Assembly: GCA_016927095.1 (NCBI GenBank)
Contig: JAFGNI010000353.1
Span: 1 to 11,089 of the forward strand
From: Anaerolineae bacterium
Lineage (GTDB): Bacteria; Chloroflexota; Anaerolineae; B4-G1; SLSP01
Length of the DNA: 11,089 nucleotides
Direction of reading: 5' to 3'
Shown here in pieces: positions 1 to 5,199 of this stretch (within the stretch, counting starts at the first letter, position 1; each line of letters starts with the position of its first letter). A program made the translations under genes and the position numbers. Under the pieces are notes generated by a model. The model was not told the DNA's origin. It made no database searches and was given only the letters and a program-made list of their open reading frames with translations.

Positions 1-884
1 AGCAGAATCTCATCCACTTGATGCGCCGTGTCCACGATGATGTAATCGAACAACGGGCGTGCGAGATCCAAGATCGTTCGGAATCTGCTGTTCGCACCGC
101 CCTCCTCCAGCCCGCCTTCCCGGAAGATCTCTGCCTCCTCGGGGGAACTGGGAGCGACCAACACCCTGACACCGGAGCTATGTGTCACCATAATCGTGTC
201 AAGAAGCTCAGGGTCCAGGTCTCGAGCATGCGGTGCCAGATCGGCAAGGGTGCGCGACGGCTGCAGCTTCATGAAGATCGACACATCTCCAAATTGGAGG
301 TTGCCGTCGATCAGACAGATCTTGGCCTCGGGTCCCATCAACGACTGGAGGGCGATAGCGACATTGACAGCCAGAGTTGTGCAACCCGTGCCGCCCTTTG
401 GGCTGTAGAAGGTCAGTATCCTGGCCTCAAGCGCGGCCTTGGCCTCGGCCCTCGCCGATTTACGACCGCTCTCCTGTACAGGTCCCAGCAGCCCCGTGCC
501 TAGCTTCTGCTTGAGCTTGTAGGCGCGGTGGATAGCGTCCATCAGTTCATCCGCGCCCGGCGGCTTGGTCAGGTAGTCCCGAGCCCCAGCCATCATGGCA
601 CGGCGCAGATAGTCCGTCTCACCCTGTACCGAGAGCATGATCACCTGGACGGTTGGAATCAGCTCGATGACCTTTGCGGTCGCTACGATGCCGTCCATCC
701 CAGGCAAATTGATGTCCATGAGGATGATGTCGGGATAGGCCTCCGGGACGACCTCGACGGCCTCCTCCCCAGAACCCACCATCGCCACGACGTCGACATC
801 AGGATCAAACGAGAGCAGTTTGCGCAACTGCTCTCGCGTCTCGGCAATGTCATCAACGATCATCACCTTGATGCGGTCAGCCAT
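1..884 (-). CDS. Response-regulator receiver fused to CpaE/TadZ-like ATPase (Tad/Flp pilus), partial at left edge
   Basis: This gene encodes a Tad pilus assembly ATPase of the CpaE/TadZ type, a MinD/ParA relative that places the pilus machine in the cell. It starts at ATG 882-884, preceded by GGAGAG, and remains open to the window edge, so 294 residues are visible and the C-terminus is missing. Residues 5-125 form a receiver domain with all key residues present: D11 and D12, phosphoacceptor D57 in MDINLPGMDG, S85 and K107. A linker follows, then a MinD-like domain: deviant Walker A SPKGGTGCTT at 161-170, LIDGNLQFGD at 191-200, and a Walker B-like YIIVDT at 281-286. The signature lysine K163 is kept, but the usual P-loop lysine is Cys168, so ATP hydrolysis may be weak or absent. 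The gene lies 26 bases after cpaB on the same strand, which supports the pilus assignment. The receiver suggests control by phosphorylation, but no kinase gene is visible here. Confidence 0.88.
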   Translation of the reverse strand, partial: MADRIKVMIVDDIAETREQLRKLLSFDPDVDVVAMVGSGEEAVEVVPEAYPDIILMDINLPGMDGIVATAKVIELIPTVQVIMLSVQGETDYLRRAMMAGARDYLTKPPGADELMDAIHRAYKLKQKLGTGLLGPVQESGRKSARAEAKAALEARILTFYSPKGGTGCTTLAVNVAIALQSLMGPEAKICLIDGNLQFGDVSIFMKLQPSRTLADLAPHARDLDPELLDTIMVTHSSGVRVLVAPSSPEEAEIFREGGLEEGGANSRFRTILDLARPLFDYIIVDTAHQVDEIL

Positions 885-910
885 GGCTAGCGCTCTCCAT
901 CTGGCCTAGG

Positions 911-2020
911 TTAGTCCTCTGGCGGGACAGGGGTCGGTTCAGGGAGCACCTCGAGCGGCGGCCGGATCGGCAAGGGCGCCACCCGATCATCAGGCATGGT
1001 ATCAGGCAACTGATAGCGATCAAGGATGTAGCGGAACCAGATGGGTTGCGTCTGCAGGACCGTACCCGTCACGCCAGCAGGTCGCAGCGCCAGATCGAGA
1101 TCTGCGCCCATCTCGTGGAGATACTTGAGCACAAGCGCATCTTCGCGAGTCACGAGCAACGTCACAAGCTCGACTTCGCGTTCCTCAGCCACCTCTGGAA
1201 TGGGGGTGGGCGCTGGACCGGCAGCTAGCGGCGCCTCCTCTTCCACGGCGGGCGCGGCGCCTCCGGCTGCTACAACGTCCTCTTTCCAGGTGCCCACGTG
1301 CCACACGATCGCGTCCTGGACGGTCATCTGGACCAGAAGTGCCGGCTCTACGGAAGGCTGGGCGTCAACAGGGTAGATCGCCGCCCATTGACCATTCGGC
1401 AGAAGTTCAAACTGGCCATAGGGACTGGTCTGAGCAGTCTCACCCTCCTGTCCGGAGAGGAGATAGGTGAACTGCTTGACACCCTCATCCAAGAAGTCCG
1501 TGTAGACGGGCATAATGTTCAGGGCAGCCAGTACATCCACCCGGTCGCCGGGTTCCACGGCCCAGCCAATCGCCCCCTGAATATCAAAGGGAATCGCGTA
1601 GGCTACACGGTCCTCTGGCTCAAACAGAGCTGCCGCCGATCCATTGACCGACAACATACCACCGGGTCGCCCAACCATGTCCGGCATCACAGGCATGCCA
1701 CGTGGAATCTCCATCCGCGCGAACTTGCCATCGACCTCTTCGAGCGACGTGTAGTATTCGTAGGGCAAATTGTCGTTCGGCCACTCCTGCAGCGCAATCG
1801 CATTGTCCGACACGCTGATCTGCATCCCGCGCGGGACATTCTGGAGCGCCACAACAATCTCGGTCGTGTCTTGTATCTCAACGACCGGCGTGGGTTCCAC
1901 CTCCGTGCCAATCTGGCCGCCGAGGGGAAACATGTTCAAGTAGAGGTAGACCGCGCCGGCCACAAGAGCCAGCACAATCAGCACCACCGCGATGATGACC
2001 AGACTTCTGTTCCCGCGCAT
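911..2020 (-). CDS. cpaB: Flp pilus assembly protein CpaB/RcpC
   Basis: CpaB (RcpC) is a periplasmic or envelope component of the Tad/Flp pilus secretion apparatus. The 369-residue product has an N-terminal membrane anchor at about residues 7-28 (VIIAVVLIVLALVAGAVYLY). A SAF domain follows at about 52-120, with VPRGMQIS and IPRGMPV as its repeated hairpin motifs. An RcpC/CpaB domain runs from about 138 to 320, including the diagnostic VEPGDRVDVLA at 155-165. This domain is split by an Ala/Pro/Glu-rich, probably disordered stretch at about 251-284. The C-terminal 20 or so residues are proline-rich. The ATG at 2018-2020 is set by a strong AAAGGAGG at 2026-2033 with five bases of spacing. Length is slightly above typical CpaB proteins because of the insertion and tail. 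It is the first gene of a leftward operon continuing into the CpaE-like gene, and two candidate promoters with inverted repeats lie upstream. Confidence 0.9.
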   Translation of the reverse strand: MRGNRSLVIIAVVLIVLALVAGAVYLYLNMFPLGGQIGTEVEPTPVVEIQDTTEIVVALQNVPRGMQISVSDNAIALQEWPNDNLPYEYYTSLEEVDGKFARMEIPRGMPVMPDMVGRPGGMLSVNGSAAALFEPEDRVAYAIPFDIQGAIGWAVEPGDRVDVLAALNIMPVYTDFLDEGVKQFTYLLSGQEGETAQTSPYGQFELLPNGQWAAIYPVDAQPSVEPALLVQMTVQDAIVWHVGTWKEDVVAAGGAAPAVEEEAPLAAGPAPTPIPEVAEEREVELVTLLVTREDALVLKYLHEMGADLDLALRPAGVTGTVLQTQPIWFRYILDRYQLPDTMPDDRVAPLPIRPPLEVLPEPTPVPPED

Positions 2021-2025
2021 CAGAG

Positions 2026-2033
2026 CCTCCTTT
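2026..2033 (-). promoter_or_regulatory. Strong ribosome binding site of cpaB
   Basis: The minus strand reads AAAGGAGG five bases before the cpaB ATG. This is a near-perfect anti-Shine-Dalgarno match and fixes the start. It contrasts with the absence of such a site before the divergent sfsA. Confidence 0.85.
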
Positions 2034-2056
2034 GGGCCAGGACTTGATCGATGAAG

Positions 2057-2086
2057 ATTATAGTTCGAGTCCCTGAATCTAGCGAA
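2057..2086 (-). promoter_or_regulatory. Candidate proximal promoter (P2) of the cpaB operon
   Basis: On the minus strand a perfect TATAAT lies at 2057-2062. The -35 position (2081-2086, 18-base spacer) reads TTCGCT, matching TTGACA at three of six bases. Transcription would begin near 2050 and give a leader of about 30 bases before cpaB. The -35 is poor, so this site may be weak, activated, or not a promoter. The inverted repeat at 2062-2088 covers the spacer. Confidence 0.4.
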
Positions 2087-2088
2087 CT
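2062..2088. repeat. Inverted repeat AGTTCG-N15-CGAACT in the cpaB leader
   Basis: Six-base perfect arms lie at 2062-2067 and 2083-2088, with centres 21 bases apart (two helical turns). The repeat spans the -35/-10 region of candidate promoter P2 and would lie in the leader of transcripts from P1. The spacing fits a dimeric regulator site, but six-base arms could arise by chance. Confidence 0.35.
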
Positions 2089-2094
2089 CCTAAC

Positions 2095-2120
2095 AGGTAC
2101 GTCCCGCACGGCATGTACCT
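2095..2120. repeat. Inverted repeat AGGTAC-N14-GTACCT at the cpaB P1 start point
   Basis: Perfect six-base arms lie at 2095-2100 and 2115-2120, with centres 20 bases apart. The right arm directly abuts the P1 -10 box (2121-2126), so the expected transcription start falls inside it. It could be an operator at +1 or a hairpin at the 5' end of the pilus mRNA. No protein that binds it can be named. Confidence 0.45.
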
Positions 2121-2150
2121 ATTATAACCGATTTTTAACAATTTTGCCAA
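2121..2150 (-). promoter_or_regulatory. Candidate main promoter (P1) of the cpaB pilus operon
   Basis: On the minus strand TTGGCA (2145-2150) is followed after 18 bases by a perfect TATAAT (2121-2126). This gives eleven of twelve sigma70-type consensus bases, and the spacer is AT-rich, unlike its surroundings. Start of transcription is expected near 2114, giving a leader of about 95 bases that holds both short inverted repeats. Confidence 0.65.
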
Positions 2151-2190
2151 GTGACCCAATTGCCGGTCCAGCGATATGAGGGTAGCGGGT

Positions 2191-2238
2191 GACGCCAGCT
2201 TCTGGCACAGTTACGGGCACCGACAGAAATCTGGCGTC
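2191..2238. repeat. Hairpin-forming inverted repeat between the divergent promoters
   Basis: GACGCCAG (2191-2198) and CTGGCGTC (2231-2238) are perfect eight-base complements. Inside them TTCTG (2200-2204) pairs with CAGAA (2224-2228), separated from the outer stem by a small asymmetric internal loop. The result is a 13-pair stem with a 19-base loop. No T-run follows on either strand, so it does not look like an intrinsic terminator. It lies about 40 bases upstream of the cpaB P1 -35 box and about 70 bases upstream of the sfsA -35 box. Function unknown. Confidence 0.5.
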
Positions 2239-2310
2239 TCCAGTCGCAAATCATTGTAGCACATCTCTAACCACTACACAACTAAGGAAACATGTCGCTT
2301 CTGTTACAAA

Positions 2311-2338
2311 TTGACGTATGTTTTGATATCGTTAGAAT
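2311..2338 (+). promoter_or_regulatory. Promoter of sfsA, predicted to give a leaderless mRNA
   Basis: TTGACG (2311-2316) and TAGAAT (2333-2338) are separated by 16 bases and each matches the sigma70-type consensus at five of six positions. Seven bases after the -10 box is 2345, the A of the sfsA ATG. No spaced Shine-Dalgarno sequence precedes that ATG. Confidence 0.65.
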
Positions 2339-2344
2339 GAGGCC

Positions 2345-3088
2345 ATGGGAACCGGTCCTGTTCTGGGCAACCGCCGCGTCTGCCTGGCTTTTGGCCCGTT
2401 GATCGAAGCCGAGCTCCTGGCACGGGAGAACCGGTTCCGCGTGCGCATCCGGGTCGGAGCTGAGGAGGCGAGAGCCTACCTGGCCAATCCTGGACGCCTC
2501 GAGGAGCTCATGACACCCGGGCGTCAGGTGTGGGTCAAACCAATCGACAACCCGCGGCGCAAGACCAAGTATAACCTGACCCTTACCCGGTATGCCCATA
2601 CTCTGATCTCGATGAACTCGCATCTGCCCAATAGGCTGATCCATGCGGCGCTGGTGGAACATGCCGTCCCCTGGCTCGAACCGTACGACACGGTGCGCAG
2701 CGAGGTGTCGTTGGGTGGGAGCCGGCTCGATTTCCAGCTCAGCACCGGCGCAGGCCAGGTATGCTGGCTGGAGGCGAAATCCGTCACGCTCGTGACATCC
2801 GGTACCGCGCTCTTTCCCGATGCCCCTACGGAGCGGGGCCGTCGCCACCTTGAGGAGCTGGTCACCGCGGTCAAACAGGGCGATCGGGCCGCGGTCGTCT
2901 TTGTCGTCCAGCGGGCGGATGCGACAGCCTTCGCTCCCCACGATACAACAGACCCAGCCTTCGGTGAAGCGCTGCGGGCCGCGGCCCAAGCCGGGGTGGA
3001 AATCGCGGCCCTCGGCTGTACTGTCACAACGGAGAGCATCTGTCTCGGCCCGCGCATGGCCGTCTTGCTTGACGGTGAGACCCCGTGA
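2345..3088 (+). CDS. sfsA: SfsA family DNA-binding protein/nuclease
   Basis: SfsA proteins are DNA-binding proteins with a PD-(D/E)XK-type nuclease fold. The E. coli member was first found through effects on maltose metabolism, and its physiological role is still unclear. The 247-residue product carries the family core: SRLDF at 126-130, WLEAKSVTL at 141-149 and the signature FPDAPTERGRRHL at 157-169. D129, E143 and K145 fit the nuclease triad. NPGRLEEL at 49-56 corresponds to the conserved NTG region of the N-terminal domain. The start is well constrained: an in-frame TAG at 2333-2335 lies just upstream, and ATG 2345 is the first start after it. This gives about 15 residues more at the N-terminus than E. 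coli SfsA. No ribosome binding site is visible, in keeping with the leaderless prediction. The gene appears to be a single unit, followed by the ftsY promoter. Confidence 0.92.
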   Translation: MGTGPVLGNRRVCLAFGPLIEAELLARENRFRVRIRVGAEEARAYLANPGRLEELMTPGRQVWVKPIDNPRRKTKYNLTLTRYAHTLISMNSHLPNRLIHAALVEHAVPWLEPYDTVRSEVSLGGSRLDFQLSTGAGQVCWLEAKSVTLVTSGTALFPDAPTERGRRHLEELVTAVKQGDRAAVVFVVQRADATAFAPHDTTDPAFGEALRAAAQAGVEIAALGCTVTTESICLGPRMAVLLDGETP

Positions 3089-3097
3089 AGCTATAAT
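3069..3097 (+). promoter_or_regulatory. ftsY promoter nested in the 3' end of sfsA
   Basis: TTGACG (3069-3074) and a perfect TATAAT (3092-3097) are separated by the optimal 17 bases. The -35 box is inside the last codons of sfsA, whose stop is 3086-3088. Start of transcription is expected near 3104, giving a leader of about 47 bases before ftsY. It is the best promoter match in the window and probably drives the whole 3151-10015 gene series. Confidence 0.75.
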
Positions 3098-3150
3098 CTC
3101 TGCCGCAGTTAGCCAGCACACAAGACCAGCCTGGAGGAGATCGCCCCTGG

Positions 3151-4062
3151 ATGAAAGGGATCTTTGAGAGCCTGCGCAAGACCCGCAACAGTGTCTTTGG
3201 ACAGATCGTCAGCCTTCTCGGCGCAGGCGAAATCGATGACGACACCTGGGAGAATATCGAAGCCCTTCTGATCCAGGGTGATGTGGGGGTTGAGACAACG
3301 CTCGCCCTTGTCGAGCGCCTGAAAGAACGCGTCGAAGCGGAAGGCATCTATCGCACGCAGGGGCTGCAGCGCGTCCTCCGGGAGGAGATCCTGGAACTTC
3401 TGCCAGAGCCAGATCCCCTCAACCTCGACTGGCCAACAGCCGTCATCCTGGTGGTGGGTGTTAACGGATCGGGCAAGACTACCAGCATTGGTAAGCTGGC
3501 CTACCGCTTCAGAACACAGGGGAAGAAAGTGGTGTTGGCGGCAGCCGATACGTTCCGGGCGGCTGCGATGGACCAACTTAAGGTCTGGGGCCAGCGGGCC
3601 GAGGTGCCCGTAGTCACCGGACCGGAGCGTGGTGATCCCAGCGCCGTCGCCTTTGACGCGATGAAATACGCGCAGTCACGAGACGCGGATATGCTGATTG
3701 TGGACACGGCTGGGAGACTGCACACGCAGCATAATCTGATGGCCGAGATGGAGAAGATCCAGCGCGTCATCTCCAAGCGCATCGCCTGGGCCCCGCACGA
3801 GACGCTCCTGGTGTTGGATGCGACGACCGGTCAGAATGGACTGATCCAAGCGAAGCAGTTCTTTGACGTCGTGAAGGTCAGTGGGATCGTTCTGGCCAAA
3901 CTCGATGGCAGTGCGAAGGGCGGTATGGTGTTGTCCATCGGTCACCAACTCAACCTGCCGGTCCGCTTTGTCGGCACCGGTGAGCGTATTGAGGACTTGG
4001 CCCCCTTTGACCGCCACGCCTTTGTGGACGGGCTACTGGGCGGCAACGCAGTGACGCAGTAA
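3151..4062 (+). CDS. ftsY: Signal recognition particle receptor FtsY
   Basis: FtsY is the SRP receptor GTPase that docks ribosome-SRP complexes at the inner membrane. The 303-residue product has an N domain (about 1-90) and the full SRP GTPase G domain: G1 GVNGSGKTT at 103-111, DTFRAAA at 133-139, DTAGRL at 185-190, TTGQ at 225-228, AKLDGSAKGG at 249-258 and the closing GTGERIEDLAPF at 275-286. It ends right after the G domain with no methionine-rich M domain, so it is FtsY and not Ffh. It lacks the long acidic A domain of E. coli FtsY. Membrane contact presumably relies on the amphipathic, basic N-terminal helix starting MKGIFESLRKTRNSVFGQIV. The start ATG follows GGAGGAG at 3133-3139 with a rather long spacing. 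It is the first gene of the series from the 3069-3097 promoter, and prfB follows after 30 bases. Confidence 0.97.
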   Translation: MKGIFESLRKTRNSVFGQIVSLLGAGEIDDDTWENIEALLIQGDVGVETTLALVERLKERVEAEGIYRTQGLQRVLREEILELLPEPDPLNLDWPTAVILVVGVNGSGKTTSIGKLAYRFRTQGKKVVLAAADTFRAAAMDQLKVWGQRAEVPVVTGPERGDPSAVAFDAMKYAQSRDADMLIVDTAGRLHTQHNLMAEMEKIQRVISKRIAWAPHETLLVLDATTGQNGLIQAKQFFDVVKVSGIVLAKLDGSAKGGMVLSIGHQLNLPVRFVGTGERIEDLAPFDRHAFVDGLLGGNAVTQ

Positions 4063-4092
4063 CGAAAATCACAAAGAAACGGATGTGAACCT

Positions 4093-5182
4093 ATGAGTGA
4101 GCTAACCGACCGCCTCGAAGATCTGGCAAGCCGCATCGAAGCCATCTGGAGGCGGCTTTGACTTACCTAAACGCATTGCTGAACGTGAGGCTCTAGAGAA
4201 GCAGAGCGCCGACCCCGACCTCTGGAATAACCCAGAGAAAGCCCGCCAGGTGATGCAGCGTCTTTCGAATCTTCAGGAAGAGATCGATTACTGGACGCAA
4301 CTGAAACAGGCTGTTCAGGATGCCGCCGAGCTGGCAGCACTGGAGGATGGGGGCCTGGCTGCCGAGCTGGAGCACGAGGCTGATCGCCTGGGGATCGAGC
4401 TGGACCAAGCTGAGTTCAGGTTGATGCTCTCAGGTCCCTACGACCGGGGCAACGCCATTCTGGCTATTCACGCCGGCGCGGGCGGGACCGACTCACAGGA
4501 CTGGGCCAGCATGCTGCTGCGGATGTACCTGCGGTGGGCCGAGGCTCACAATCACAAGACCGAAATACTGGACTCGATGGAAGGCGATGGGGCCGGTATC
4601 AAGAGCGTGACGGTGGGTATCACAGGACGCTACACCTACGGTTACCTGCGTTCAGAGCGCGGCGTCCACCGTTTGGTCCGCCTCTCGCCCTTCGACGCGG
4701 CTCACCGGCGCCACACCTCCTTTGTCCTTGTCGAGGTCTGGCCCGACATCGAGGAGGATATCGACGTTCAGATCGACCCGAGCGATCTCAAGATCGACAC
4801 CTATCGGGCCTCCTCTGCCGGCGGCCAGCATATGCAGAAGAACGACACAGCGGTGCGCATCACCCATGTGCCCTCGGGCATCGTGGTCTCTTGCGAGAAC
4901 GAGCGCTCCCAGAGCCAGAACCGCGAAACGGCTATGCGTATCCTGCGAGCGCGCCTGATCCAGATCCAGGAGGAGGAACAGCGCAAACAGATCGACGCGT
5001 TGAAGGGCGAGCACGTTGAAGCGGGCTGGGGCAACCAGATCCGGTCTTACGTACTACATCCTTATCAGATGGCGAAAGACCACCGCACCGATCACGAGAC
5101 CGGCAACGTGCAAGCCGTGTTGGACGGTGATCTGGATCGGTTCATGGAAGCTTATCTGCGTCACACACTCCGTTCAGACTGA
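4093..5182 (+). CDS. prfB: Peptide chain release factor 2 (RF2), made by +1 programmed frameshift
   Basis: RF2 recognises UGA and UAA stop codons and triggers peptide release. Translation starts at ATG 4093, with only a weak GGA nine bases upstream, and reads 22 codons to CTT 4156-4158. An in-frame TGA at 4159-4161 must then be bypassed by a +1 shift to GAC 4160-4162. The shifted frame runs to TGA 5180-5182, giving 362 residues (E. coli RF2 has 365). In full-length numbering the stop-codon-reading tripeptide SPF is at 198-200, which marks RF2 and not RF1. The catalytic GGQ is at 243-245 in SSAGGQHMQKNDTAVRITH. Both sit seven residues before their E. coli positions, as expected if the shift is placed correctly. 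Read without the shift, the main frame would begin only at an internal codon and lose about 52 N-terminal residues. The gene sits 30 bases after ftsY and 17 before the next gene. Confidence 0.96.
4148..4162 (+). promoter_or_regulatory. RF2 autoregulatory +1 programmed frameshift site
   Basis: The elements are a Shine-Dalgarno-like GGAGG (4148-4152), a three-base spacer CGG, the slippery codon CTT (4156-4158) and the stop TGA followed by C (4159-4162). The layout and the three-base spacing match the E. coli prfB site (AGGGGG UAU CUU UGA C). When RF2 is scarce, the ribosome pauses at UGA and slips +1. When RF2 is plentiful, a 22-residue peptide is released, which closes a feedback loop. Confidence 0.95.
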
Positions 5183-5183
5183 C

Positions 5184-5192
5184 AAAGGGAGG
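5184..5192 (+). promoter_or_regulatory. Strong ribosome binding site of the 5200-6447 gene
   Basis: AAAGGGAGG lies seven bases before ATG 5200 and begins right after the prfB stop codon. It supports this start and efficient independent initiation of an otherwise unrecognised gene. Confidence 0.75.
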
Positions 5193-5199
5193 TTACCCG

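Noticed and set aside
1298..2047. Long open frame on the plus strand opposite cpaB (249 codons)
   Set aside because: It is a shadow of cpaB: the composition is rich in Arg and His without any family motif, and there is no promoter for it.
2059..2079. tRNA T-arm-like string (AGTTCGAGTCCC)
   Set aside because: The flanking bases do not form a T-stem, and no acceptor, D or anticodon arm can be built around it.
2255..2277. Weak inverted repeat TGTAG / CTACA as a possible terminator or operator
   Set aside because: Arms of only five bases in AT-rich non-coding sequence, with no T-run and no gene ending nearby. Chance is the simplest explanation.
2282..3121. Long open frame on the minus strand opposite sfsA (279 codons)
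   Set aside because: It is antisense to a convincingly conserved gene, has no recognisable domain or ribosome binding site, and is typical of shadow frames in GC-rich DNA.
4250..5182. RF2 starting at GTG 4250 as a 310-residue protein
   Set aside because: Conserved RF2 N-terminal sequence continues upstream in frame to 4160, and the frameshift cassette and ATG 4093 account for the rest.
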